This document shows positions 36,128 to 44,367 of a stretch of DNA of 64,000 nucleotides, one piece after another. The notes beneath the pieces are model-generated. The model saw nothing but the letters and a program-made list of their open reading frames with translations, had not been told where the DNA came from and searched no databases. The stretch is from NCBI RefSeq assembly GCF_003346715.1, contig NZ_QQPQ01000009.1, positions 62,001 through 126,000 of the forward strand, read 5' to 3'. A program made the position numbers and the translations under genes. Origin of the DNA: Oceanispirochaeta sp. M1. GTDB taxonomy: Bacteria > Spirochaetota > Spirochaetia > DSM-2461. Numbering within the stretch: position 1 is the stretch's first letter; every line of letters begins with the position of its first letter.

Positions 36128-37036
36128 ATGAAGTCATATTACATTAGCAAAACCAGAGAAGCCGAGTCCTCGATCCTCAGTATTCACAGGGATAATACCC
36201 GCTACGATTTTTCTCTGCTACACAGCTCTATCACCGAAGTAAATGCCTTGAAGGACAATGAATACGGCTCCCCTCACAGCCATGATGTTTACCACGCTGT
36301 TTTATACACAAAAGGTAAGAACCAGGTAATTTATAAAAATAGAAGAGTGGATATTACCCCGGGGACCCTCCTTCTAGTCAGCCCGGGAGAGGATCATGAC
36401 TTCTATCCCTGTAATAAGGGAGAAATGGAATATTCAGAGATAACCTTTGAGTATGTATGCGGAGATTCAGTACTGAAGATTCCATTTACATCACTTATGT
36501 CTGAAATAACCGGGAAGGATCAAAACAGCCTTCCTTCACTGATCAGTCTTGATAATGACCAGGTTTTAAGATGGATGAAACTCTTTTATGCATACGGTGA
36601 TCTTCAGAAAGACTACCGAAAAAGCAGTTTTGAGATTCACCTTAAACTGGCGGAGATATGGCAGATGATCACCGGACTCAACAGGGATAGAGAAAAAGAA
36701 AAACTGCCTCAACAGACAGCGGAGATAATCAGAAACAGTCTGACAGAGAAGCTGAATCTTGATGATTTGTCCCGACGCCTCAACGTTTCCAAAACATATA
36801 TCAACAGAGAATTTAAAAGAGTATGGAATACGACTCCAATGGAATTTCACAGGAACCTCAGACTTGAAAAAGCAGCAGACCTCCTGAGAAGTGGAGAAGA
36901 GTCACTGAAAGAAGTTGCAGATACTTTCAGCTTTTATGATGAGTTTCATTTCAGCCGAAGCTTTCAGTCTCTATATGGAATCCCCCCCGGCGAATTCAGA
37001 AAACGAACCCGAACTCAGGAGAGAAAAGATGTATAG
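36128..37036 (+). CDS. AraC-family transcriptional regulator (302 aa)
   Basis: An N-terminal cupin (Y-G-S-P-H-S-H-D-V-Y-H-A-V-L-Y-T-K-G, L-L-V-S-P-G-E-D-H-D-F) is followed by a C-terminal double helix-turn-helix (L-S-R-R-L-N-V-S-K-T-Y-I-N-R-E-F-K-R, ending P-P-G-E-F-R-K-R). The His-rich cupin motif suggests a sugar or metal-bound ligand pocket. It is divergent from the YesS-like gene by 135 bases and overlaps the DUF2264 gene by eight bases, so that gene is the likely target and partner. No ribosome-binding site is evident. Confidence 0.92.
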   Translation: MKSYYISKTREAESSILSIHRDNTRYDFSLLHSSITEVNALKDNEYGSPHSHDVYHAVLYTKGKNQVIYKNRRVDITPGTLLLVSPGEDHDFYPCNKGEMEYSEITFEYVCGDSVLKIPFTSLMSEITGKDQNSLPSLISLDNDQVLRWMKLFYAYGDLQKDYRKSSFEIHLKLAEIWQMITGLNRDREKEKLPQQTAEIIRNSLTEKLNLDDLSRRLNVSKTYINREFKRVWNTTPMEFHRNLRLEKAADLLRSGEESLKEVADTFSFYDEFHFSRSFQSLYGIPPGEFRKRTRTQERKDV

Positions 37037-38966
37037 CAATGAACTGAAAAACAATCCGCTGAAAAGCAGAGCCGACATGGTCAGGGCTCTCGAAACTCTG
37101 ATAAAACCTCTGCCGGCGGCATTAAAACATAGCAATACCTGGATGCTTCCCACAAGCACAGCTGCTCACTACACGATGAATGGAGCCGGACTGGAAGGCT
37201 ATTCCCGCCCCTTCTGGGGAATTGTCCCCGCCCTTGCCGGTGGAACCCCTCCGGGAGAGATGGAAGAATATATAACCATGTGCGCCGAAGGGATGGCAAA
37301 GGGAGTGAACCCTGAGCATCCTGACTACTGGGGGGACACCTTTAACAGGGATCAGAAATTTGTTGAGATGGCCGTACTTGGTCTCTCTCTTCTGCTCAGT
37401 CCGGAAATGTTCTGGGATAAGCTGGACGATCAGGCAAAAAAGAATTTACAGATATGGCTTGAATCTGCCAATGACCATGAATACCCGCCCTGCAACTGGC
37501 TCTTCTTCAGAGTCTTTGTGAACGTAGGTCTTAAAAATGTATGCTCCGGTGGTTCTGATACACAGATTGAAGAGGATATGAAAGAGCTGGACAGCTACTA
37601 TCAGGGAGACGGCTGGTATTCCGATGGCCATACAGAACAGTACGACTACTATATCTCATTCGGAATGCACTTTTATGGACTCCTCTATGCAGGAATCAGA
37701 ATGAAAGAAGATCCCGAACGTTCCAGGAGATTTATGGAGAGAGCTGCCATATTCGCAAAAGACTTCAGCGCCTGGTTTGCCCCTGGAGGCGAAGCTGTGG
37801 CCTACGGCCGTAGTATGACATACCGTTTTGCTCAGTGTTCTTTCTGGTCGGCAGCGGCATTTGCAGGGCTTGAGAATTATGCGGCCTGGATCACTCCGGG
37901 TATTCTGAAAGGAATGATTCTCAGACATTTGCGCTGGTGGTTTCAAAAACCTTTCTTCTCGGATGACGGATACCTTACAGTTGGTTATGCCTTCCCGAAT
38001 CTGCTGATGGCAGAAGGCTACAATGGTCCCGGAGGTCCCTACTGGGGACTGAAGAGTTTCTTTGTTCTTGCACTCACGGAAGAGAGTTCCTTCTGGCAGG
38101 CAGAAGAAGAAGATCTCCCCATGCGGCTGCCGGAAGTTTCACTGCAAAAGCATCCCCGATTTCTTGTATGCCGTGATAAAAGAGGTGATGTAACCATATT
38201 GAATGCCGGCCAATTTGCCGAATTCGACCCCAGGCACAACGAACAAAAATATGGAAAACTTTCCTATAACAGCCGTATCCCCTTCTCCGTTCCTGTAGGC
38301 AGTCGTAAAATCGGAGAACAGAATCCTGACAATACTCTTATGATACACACAGAGGATAATCTTTGGCTCCATAGGGGCAGAACCAAAAACAGGCAGTTCA
38401 GAGACGATGTAATATCCTCGGACTGGGAGATTAGAGAAGGACTGACCATCCGCAGTATCCTGACATGGATTGAAGGGATACAGATCAGGCTTCATCTTGT
38501 CAAAAGCAACAGATTTCTGGTGTTTGCCGAGGGTGGTGCAGCCTGTCCTATTGAAGATCATAAACAGACATCTATGTTCAAACAGGAAGGCAGTGAAGCA
38601 CAGTTTCATGGATGCGGGCATTTTGCAAAAATTACAGAGCTGATAGCGGAATCAGATGAAGAGACAGATTCCGTAGAACCCTGGCAGATACCAGCGGAAC
38701 CCAACAGTAATCTTCTTTTTACCAGGACAGTCATCCCTGTACTTATTAGAAAACAGATGCCCGGTACTTCACTCTGGATAAGCTGTGCCTCTTCAGGACT
38801 TGTTGAAGATGAGAAGAGTCATGACAACATTAAGGTGGATTATAATAAGGATGAAGATCTGATAGTCAGCGGAGTCAGTGAGGAACGACTGATTCCTGCT
38901 GCCTGGCTGAAAATAAAAGAGGAGATTGTCCGGGGAAACAGAGAAGGTTCCCCCGGAACGTCATGA
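37029..38966 (+). CDS. DUF2264-domain protein (645 aa)
   Basis: The protein matches the DUF2264 family, which has no settled function but occurs in polysaccharide-use clusters of bacteria and fungi. Residues ~10-365 form the helical DUF2264 core (S-R-P-F-W-G-I-V-P-A-L-A-G-G early; D-G-W-Y-S-D-G-H-T-E-Q-Y-D-Y-Y and G-R-S-M-T-Y-R-F-A in the middle), which looks like an (alpha/alpha) toroid. The C-terminal ~270 residues are beta-rich, giving a layout like heparinase-type lyases. I place the start at 37029, behind GGAGAG; an in-frame ATG-containing extension to 36915 lies inside the AraC gene. It has no signal peptide. A cytoplasmic role on an imported glycan is inferred. Confidence 0.85.
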   Translation: MYSNELKNNPLKSRADMVRALETLIKPLPAALKHSNTWMLPTSTAAHYTMNGAGLEGYSRPFWGIVPALAGGTPPGEMEEYITMCAEGMAKGVNPEHPDYWGDTFNRDQKFVEMAVLGLSLLLSPEMFWDKLDDQAKKNLQIWLESANDHEYPPCNWLFFRVFVNVGLKNVCSGGSDTQIEEDMKELDSYYQGDGWYSDGHTEQYDYYISFGMHFYGLLYAGIRMKEDPERSRRFMERAAIFAKDFSAWFAPGGEAVAYGRSMTYRFAQCSFWSAAAFAGLENYAAWITPGILKGMILRHLRWWFQKPFFSDDGYLTVGYAFPNLLMAEGYNGPGGPYWGLKSFFVLALTEESSFWQAEEEDLPMRLPEVSLQKHPRFLVCRDKRGDVTILNAGQFAEFDPRHNEQKYGKLSYNSRIPFSVPVGSRKIGEQNPDNTLMIHTEDNLWLHRGRTKNRQFRDDVISSDWEIREGLTIRSILTWIEGIQIRLHLVKSNRFLVFAEGGAACPIEDHKQTSMFKQEGSEAQFHGCGHFAKITELIAESDEETDSVEPWQIPAEPNSNLLFTRTVIPVLIRKQMPGTSLWISCASSGLVEDEKSHDNIKVDYNKDEDLIVSGVSEERLIPAAWLKIKEEIVRGNREGSPGTS

Positions 38967-40031
38967 TCAGACTGAAGAGTTCTGTTCCAGAGACACAAAC
39001 CCTTTAAGATCCCGTCCTCCGGAATGGGCTGCAAGGGCTGCTTTTTCCTGGAGACCGATGAGGGGGAGAGCTCTATCAGCAGTATTCTGAAAGACAAGTT
39101 CCATATCATTGTATTCGGGCTGTGACAGGTTAAAACCATGGAGATCGGGAATCTCTGCAAGGAAGGAGATAAAATGATCCACCCTACCGCAGGAGTGTAT
39201 GGCTCCTCCCTTGAAATGCTTCAATAGTGCCGAGTCATAAGGAAGGATAAACTCTTTATACATATGGGGGCTGAGGTTCATTGCCGAGTCATCCCGGATG
39301 CAGATTGCGCCGAGATAGCCATTTCCGAAGAAAGCATTCATCGAATCTTTTTTAGGCATCAGATCAAACCATTTCCCCAGGAATGCCTTATAGGTTTCAC
39401 TGACTTTTCCAAGGAGAGAGTGAACAAGGTCTGTGTTGTCATATAGAGCCAGAAAGATATCACTACCCCACAGAAGTTCACTCACATCCATAGGGCCCTG
39501 ACAGTCGGGATGATCTGTTCTGATATATTTTGAGATAAGAGGATACTGCTTATAGATATCATTATAGAGTTCAGCCATACGGAAAACACCTGCTCCATGA
39601 CCGCCGTTCAGATCCGGAATGTCTCCGCCGACTACATCTTTTATCGCATCAATACCGCCGGGAAGCTCTTTTACATTTGGCAGAGTATTCATCTCTCTGG
39701 GCATGATAAAAGGAGGGGCACCGAATAAGGAGGGAAGAGTTCCCACCCCGAAGTTCGGCCTTACTGAAAGAAGACCACCGAATCCCCAGGAAAGATTATG
39801 AGAGACCGTGGCAAACTGATCGATAGCCATAATCTCATCACTTTCCAGACAGTCGTTGATATTGATTTCCGGCCATTCAATACGGGTTTTGGATTTTTCT
39901 CTCCGGGGCATAAAGTAAGGTTCCTGCCATCGGCCGTTCACATACTGATCCCACTGATCAAGAATATTATCTTCCTGCTCTGCATCCAGTCTGCTCTCAA
40001 TATCATCAAGATAGTCTTTCAATTCTCTCAT
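38967..40031 (-). CDS. URO-D-like TIM-barrel protein with HxC motif (354 aa)
   Basis: This protein belongs to the uroporphyrinogen-decarboxylase / MtaA-CmuA superfamily. It keeps the H-S-C-G motif (near residue 290) that in MtaA/CmuA-type methyltransferases helps bind zinc. It does not look like HemE: the haem-decarboxylase N-terminal motif is absent, and no haem or corrinoid gene is adjacent. TTGGAG precedes the ATG. It is convergent with the DUF2264 gene (stops adjacent, no gap) and divergent from an AraC gene. The function is unknown; methyl transfer involving a methylated sugar or aromatic is one possibility, but no corrinoid protein is encoded in this window. Confidence 0.82.
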   Translation of the reverse strand: MRELKDYLDDIESRLDAEQEDNILDQWDQYVNGRWQEPYFMPRREKSKTRIEWPEININDCLESDEIMAIDQFATVSHNLSWGFGGLLSVRPNFGVGTLPSLFGAPPFIMPREMNTLPNVKELPGGIDAIKDVVGGDIPDLNGGHGAGVFRMAELYNDIYKQYPLISKYIRTDHPDCQGPMDVSELLWGSDIFLALYDNTDLVHSLLGKVSETYKAFLGKWFDLMPKKDSMNAFFGNGYLGAICIRDDSAMNLSPHMYKEFILPYDSALLKHFKGGAIHSCGRVDHFISFLAEIPDLHGFNLSQPEYNDMELVFQNTADRALPLIGLQEKAALAAHSGGRDLKGFVSLEQNSSV

Positions 40032-40074
40032 TATCTACTCCAATATCAATTCTCAGAATAATGATACACGAGGA

Positions 40075-40095
40075 TATTTGCACATATCTTTGCAT
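40075..40095. promoter_or_regulatory. Repeated TTTGCA elements before an AraC gene
   Basis: TATTTGCAC (40075-40083) and TCTTTGCAT (40087-40095) repeat the same core 12 bases apart in the divergent gap between the URO-D-like gene and the AraC gene. They resemble the TATTTGCAT found in three other AraC-linked gaps. Binding-site function is inferred. Confidence 0.35.
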
Positions 40096-40144
40096 TTTTA
40101 ACTATTTAATATGCATATTTCACAAATCATGCTATCTTTTTGCA

Positions 40145-40993
40145 ATGGAACCTGCTCAGGAGATTTTTCAAAAACCCTTCAGCCTCAACTCCTCCATCAG
40201 CCCTCCCGGTTTCCCGGCCCCATGGCACTGGCATGAAATCAATGAAATATATATCTGTGAAACAGAGAAGATGCACTATCTTGTTGGGAATATTCTCTAT
40301 GAGATTTACAGGGGAGATATTCTCCTGTTCAACTCACTTGATGTTCACAGGGCCCTTCCTCCCGAAACCGAAAACTATGCCCGGAAAATGGTTCTCTTTC
40401 AGGATACTTTTCTACAGAACTGGAATACCACAGACTATGAGCTCTTTGCCTGTTTCCATCACAGGAAACCCGACTTCTGTCACTATAGAAGCCCGAATCC
40501 TGAGGATTATGAAAAACTACTCCTACTCTTTAACAAAGGGATGGAGGCAATAGAGTCAAATCATCCTGCCTCACAGCTGAAACAGCAGATGATTCTGACA
40601 GAAATACTGATCTTCCTAAATGAGATTTATGCCGTCCCTGTAGACAGAAAGGATCATCTGAAAGATTTATCGGAAGAGGATTTTATTCAGGATGTACTCT
40701 TATTTATAGAGCAGCGGATCAGGGACGAAATAACCCTGCCCCAGTTAAGCCGGGAGTTCGGAATATCCGTGAATTCCCTGAACGGCAAGTTTAAAAAAAT
40801 AACCCGGATGACGGTTCATCAGTTTATCATTCAGCGACGGCTGCAGCTGGCATGCATCCTTCTAAAACAGGGGAAATCAGTGAGTGATTCCGCCTATGAT
40901 TCAGGCTTTGGAGATCTATCCCACTTCATCCGCTGTTTTAAGGCCAATATAGGCACAACTCCCAGGAGCTATGCCCTTGCTTATTCCGTTTAA
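40145..40993 (+). CDS. AraC-family transcriptional regulator (282 aa)
   Basis: An N-terminal cupin (P-W-H-W-H-E-I-N-E-I-Y-I-C-E, with D-V-H-R-A-L-P-P) is followed by a C-terminal double helix-turn-helix (L-S-R-E-F-G-I-S-V-N-S-L-N-G-K-F-K-K, then S-D-S-A-Y-D-S-G-F-G-D-L-S-H-F). The W-H-W-H-E pattern is the usual ligand-pocket His cluster. The ATG at 40145 is preferred over one at 40061, which would add a Cys/Ile-rich stretch unlike the family; no ribosome-binding site is visible before either. The stop overlaps the convergent isomerase stop by four bases. The divergent URO-D-like gene is the likely target. Confidence 0.88.
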   Translation: MEPAQEIFQKPFSLNSSISPPGFPAPWHWHEINEIYICETEKMHYLVGNILYEIYRGDILLFNSLDVHRALPPETENYARKMVLFQDTFLQNWNTTDYELFACFHHRKPDFCHYRSPNPEDYEKLLLLFNKGMEAIESNHPASQLKQQMILTEILIFLNEIYAVPVDRKDHLKDLSEEDFIQDVLLFIEQRIRDEITLPQLSREFGISVNSLNGKFKKITRMTVHQFIIQRRLQLACILLKQGKSVSDSAYDSGFGDLSHFIRCFKANIGTTPRSYALAYSV

Positions 40994-41784
40994 ACGGGAA
41001 TTTTTCGTTCCAGAATTTCCAGAAATGAATTCCAGTCTTCCCGCAGCTGTTCAGGATCATCTCCTTTTACAAACTCTATAAAACCATAGCGATTCTCATT
41101 CCCTGGTAAGGCAGTGAAAAAGTGGCTCCATCGCTCAACTCCTTCAGAGAGGGGACGGCGCTCGATTCTTTTATCCGGCTCCCGAAATTCCGTAAGCTTC
41201 CATTGAAAGATATGGATATTTGTCAACTTCTCTCCCAGATCCAGGAGAGAATTCAGGCATGCCTGGTCGTTAAAGACATGGGGGGGCTGCCAGTAGAAGC
41301 GGACAGAAGGATGGTTTACAGCCTTATCCAGCGCCAGGACTGCTTCGGGGGTATGGGTCAGAGTATTTTCATGATACTCAAAAGAGAGGGTCATTCCGGC
41401 AGCTTCAGTCATATCAGCGATACGTCTTATATCATCCACGGCTGCAGCCAGTTCGGCAGCAGAATACTCTGTAAAATTCTTACTGCCGGCCCAGACTCTT
41501 ATGGTTTCCACTCCAAGAGAATCGGCTGATGCCAGGACATCATCAAAGGAGAGGCCCCCTGCTTCACTCTCTCCCACCCGGTAGTAGGAGCCGTAAGATG
41601 GACATCTGATTCCGGCAGCATCACAGAGCTCAGCCAGTTGGGCAGCCCGCAATGCATCACCATGAGGAACATGTATGTCTCCGCCCCACTCTATTGCAGG
41701 TATTTTCAACTCTGAGCAGAGCCCGATAATCTCTTCAGCCTGAAGATGTCTGAATGAAATAGAACAAAGTCCGGGAATTATCAT
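40990..41784 (-). CDS. Sugar-phosphate isomerase/epimerase-like TIM-barrel protein (264 aa)
   Basis: This is an AP-endonuclease-2-like TIM barrel of the xylose-isomerase-like superfamily, whose members isomerise or epimerise sugars, inositols or keto acids using a divalent metal. Visible elements are C-S-I-S-F-R-H-L at strand 1, A-I-E-W-G-G-D-I-H-V-P at strand 2 (Glu/His), a metal-ligand Glu in L-S-F-E-Y-H-E-N-T, and F-I-E-F-V-K-G-D-D at the end. The start overlaps the dehydrogenase stop by four bases (ATGA). It is the last gene downstream of the CUT2 transporter set, so it probably works on the same substrate. Confidence 0.86.
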   Translation of the reverse strand: MIIPGLCSISFRHLQAEEIIGLCSELKIPAIEWGGDIHVPHGDALRAAQLAELCDAAGIRCPSYGSYYRVGESEAGGLSFDDVLASADSLGVETIRVWAGSKNFTEYSAAELAAAVDDIRRIADMTEAAGMTLSFEYHENTLTHTPEAVLALDKAVNHPSVRFYWQPPHVFNDQACLNSLLDLGEKLTNIHIFQWKLTEFREPDKRIERRPLSEGVERWSHFFTALPGNENRYGFIEFVKGDDPEQLREDWNSFLEILERKIPV

Positions 41785-42788
41785 GCCATGGTCTCCATCA
41801 TTTTTTCTGTCACAGTCCAGACAAGAGCTTCAGCTGCCAGAAATCGTCTGCATTCATCAACAGCCATCTGCCCCATTCGTCTGCATTCTTTCTGCTGGGA
41901 ACCCGCAATATGAGGGGTAATATATACATTAGCCATAGAGAGCAGAGGATTATCCTCTGCAGGAGGTTCGGGATAGACAACATCAAGATGAGCTTCGAGA
42001 TCCGGACGATTTATGAGGACATCAATCATGGCCTCTTCATCCACAATGGCCCCCCGGGCGGTATTGATAAAAGCAGCCCCCTTCTTCATGGAGGCCAGAA
42101 GTTCCCCGCTGATCATCTTCCTGGTTGCAGGAAGATTCGCTGTGTGGAGAGAGACGACATCGCAGCTCTCAAAAATCTCTTCCAGAGAGACATATTCAAA
42201 ATTTTTCTCCGCTGCCAGAACCTCATTCCGGGAAATATCAAAGACCTTGATCTTAACATCCAGGCTCTGAAGGAAATCCAGAACCAGAGAACCGATCATT
42301 CCCAGGGAAACAAGCCCGACTGTAGATCCATAACATGCGGGAATCATCTTTTCTTCGGCGTGTTGCTTTTCCCAGCTCTGATTCTCCCTACAGAGACGAG
42401 TAAAGTACTGAGCTTTTTTTAAGGCCAGAATTATCTGTGCAAATGTAAATTCAGCAACAGGAACGGCATTGGCCGAGTAGGCTGTGGTGATAGGAATATC
42501 TGTTTTCCAGAAGTCCGGGGTTACAATCTCTCTCAGTGAACCTGCTCCGTAAAATACGGCTTTAAGTTCAGGGGCGGATTTTAGAAAATTCTCATCCAGA
42601 CAGCATCCTTCCCAGCCTGAAAAGAGAAGGTTCACCTTCTCCAGAAGATCGGGACGAGCCAATGCTTCCTTCCTGCCCATGGGAGGATGAAGTAGAGTGG
42701 TCATGGATTCTATTTCTGAAACCTGGTCGGGGCCGAAAATATCATTGATATGGAGTGGGTCCATAATTATTAAAGATGTAAACTGCAT
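41781..42788 (-). CDS. D-isomer-specific 2-hydroxyacid dehydrogenase (335 aa)
   Basis: This is an NAD(P)-dependent dehydrogenase of the phosphoglycerate/lactate dehydrogenase family. The dinucleotide-binding loop reads G-L-V-S-L-G-M-I-G (one departure from G-x-G-x-x-G). The catalytic Arg lies in N-T-A-R-G-A-I-V-D, the Glu in V-V-Y-P-E-P-P, and the His in T-P-H-I-A-G-S. GAGGAG precedes the ATG by eight bases. A promoter-like sequence lies upstream (42817-42845), so it can be expressed apart from the transporter genes. It is coupled to the isomerase gene. It probably reduces or oxidises a 2-keto/2-hydroxy acid derived from the transported compound. Confidence 0.93.
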   Translation of the reverse strand: MQFTSLIIMDPLHINDIFGPDQVSEIESMTTLLHPPMGRKEALARPDLLEKVNLLFSGWEGCCLDENFLKSAPELKAVFYGAGSLREIVTPDFWKTDIPITTAYSANAVPVAEFTFAQIILALKKAQYFTRLCRENQSWEKQHAEEKMIPACYGSTVGLVSLGMIGSLVLDFLQSLDVKIKVFDISRNEVLAAEKNFEYVSLEEIFESCDVVSLHTANLPATRKMISGELLASMKKGAAFINTARGAIVDEEAMIDVLINRPDLEAHLDVVYPEPPAEDNPLLSMANVYITPHIAGSQQKECRRMGQMAVDECRRFLAAEALVWTVTEKMMETMA

Positions 42789-42816
42789 CAGAGCTGCTCC
42801 TCTTTTGTTGCATACA

Positions 42817-42845
42817 ATAATATCACAAGGTATTTATCAGAGCAA
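42817..42845 (-). promoter_or_regulatory. Sigma-70-type promoter before the dehydrogenase gene
   Basis: On the minus strand TTGCTC (42845-42840) and TATTAT (42822-42817) are separated by 17 bases. The -10 box lies about 30 bases before the dehydrogenase ATG. This would uncouple the two catabolic genes from the sigma-54-controlled transporter operon. Confidence 0.5.
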
Positions 42846-42867
42846 CTCGGAGCAGCCTGAAACTGGA

Positions 42868-44367
42868 TTATTGAATCTGCCGCATTATACTGTCTTCACT
42901 GATTTCATCCCCCATCCTATAGGAGAGTTCACTGGCAATACCGCCGTTTTTCAAAAGAAGGACCCTGTCACAGACCTTAGCCATCTCATCAAGCTCTGAG
43001 GAGACAATGATTATAGAGTGACCATCATGTGCCATATCATTGATAATCGAGGCAATCTCATTCTTCGATGCAATATCTACACCAATGGTTGGTTCATCAA
43101 GAAGAAGTACCGAAAAATCTGAGCTGAGACAACGTGCAAGTACAGCCTTCTGTTGATTCCCCCCGGAAAGACTGGCAATATCCTGGTCCATTGAATAAAC
43201 CTTTATATTCAGGCGTTTGATCAGTGACTGCACAAGGTTCCGCCCGGTATCTTTTTTCAGGAAACCCCGCTTACTGAGTTTTCTCCAGACAGGGATCAGA
43301 ATATTGTTATAAACCGAATCTCCCATAACGATGCCATGACGGTGCCTATTCTCAGGAATCATAAAGAAACCCAGTCCCTGAGCATCTGATGGATTTCCAG
43401 GCTCAACCGGATTGCCTTCCAGGAAGATCTGTCCTTTACTGCTTTTCATAAGACCATAGAGTGAGCTTAATAGCTCTGTTCTACCGCTGCCCAGCACTCC
43501 TGCTATCCCAAGGATTTCTCCTTTATAGAGTTGGAATGATAAATCTGTCCAGAACCCCTCCATACAAAGATTATCCACAGAAAGAACAACCTCATCTGAA
43601 TCACTCCGTCCTGAATGAAAATCTGCATGTTCAATCTGATCCCCTACTAGGGCCTCTACAATATGATCAAGAGTAATTTCCGGTACAGGAGAATCCAGAA
43701 TAATACGTCCATCTCTCAACACAGAGACTCTGTCACAGAGATCCATAATCTCCTGGAGATGATGTGTCACTATTATAATGGACAGTCCCTGCTCCTTTAG
43801 AGTTCTGAGTACTGTAAATAGAGATTCAATTTCAGTGCAGGAGAGGGATGCGGTTGGTTCATCAAGAATCAAAACTCCTTCATCACTCTGATTCAGTGCC
43901 TTGGCGATCTCTACTATCTGCTGCTTCCCGACAGGAAGCTTCTCAAGATAGATTTCAGGGTCAATTTCCATTTTAAGTCTTTTGAAGATCTCTCTGGATT
44001 TTTTAATGCAGAACTCTTTATCAATAAGGCCGTTTCTTTTCAGAGGCTCATGTGCCAGAAATAGATTTTCCCAGACTGTCAGAGTCGGAATCAGGCTGAA
44101 ATCCTGAAAAACCATGGCGATACCCGCCTTAGCAGATTCCCTGGGAGAATTAAAAACACCTACTTTACCATTAACAGAGATCGAACCTGCATCACATGAA
44201 TAAACACCATTCAGGATTTTCATCAAGGTGGATTTACCAGCTCCATTTGCCCCAGCCAGACCGACAATCTCCCCTTTTTGCAAAGTGAAATTGATATTAT
44301 TAAGAACATTGACCGGTCCGAATGACTTACAGATATCCTTCATTTCAAGAATAGTATTTACGGCCAT
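42868..44367 (-). CDS. CUT2 sugar ABC transporter ATPase, RbsA-like (499 aa)
   Basis: This is the double-cassette ATPase of a ribose/xylose-type importer. Cassette 1 has Walker A G-A-N-G-A-G-K-S-T, signature L-P-V-G-K-Q-Q, Walker B V-L-I-L-D-E-P and an H-loop in V-T-H-H-L. Cassette 2 has the usual degenerate Walker A G-V-L-G-S-G-R-T-E, signature L-S-G-G-N-Q-Q-K and Walker B L-L-L-D-E-P. Its start overlaps the YhfX-like gene by ten bases. Cassette 1 is the closest relative in this window of the cassette fused to the histidine kinase at 49340, sharing the T-V-W-E-N segment, Walker and H-loop spacing. Confidence 0.95.
   Translation of the reverse strand: MAVNTILEMKDICKSFGPVNVLNNINFTLQKGEIVGLAGANGAGKSTLMKILNGVYSCDAGSISVNGKVGVFNSPRESAKAGIAMVFQDFSLIPTLTVWENLFLAHEPLKRNGLIDKEFCIKKSREIFKRLKMEIDPEIYLEKLPVGKQQIVEIAKALNQSDEGVLILDEPTASLSCTEIESLFTVLRTLKEQGLSIIIVTHHLQEIMDLCDRVSVLRDGRIILDSPVPEITLDHIVEALVGDQIEHADFHSGRSDSDEVVLSVDNLCMEGFWTDLSFQLYKGEILGIAGVLGSGRTELLSSLYGLMKSSKGQIFLEGNPVEPGNPSDAQGLGFFMIPENRHRHGIVMGDSVYNNILIPVWRKLSKRGFLKKDTGRNLVQSLIKRLNIKVYSMDQDIASLSGGNQQKAVLARCLSSDFSVLLLDEPTIGVDIASKNEIASIINDMAHDGHSIIIVSSELDEMAKVCDRVLLLKNGGIASELSYRMGDEISEDSIMRQIQ

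Noticed and set aside
36915-37028. N-terminal extension of the DUF2264 protein into the AraC gene
   Set aside because: The ATG at 37029 has a GGAGAG site and begins where the family similarity begins; the extension is antiparallel to known helix-turn-helix coding sequence.
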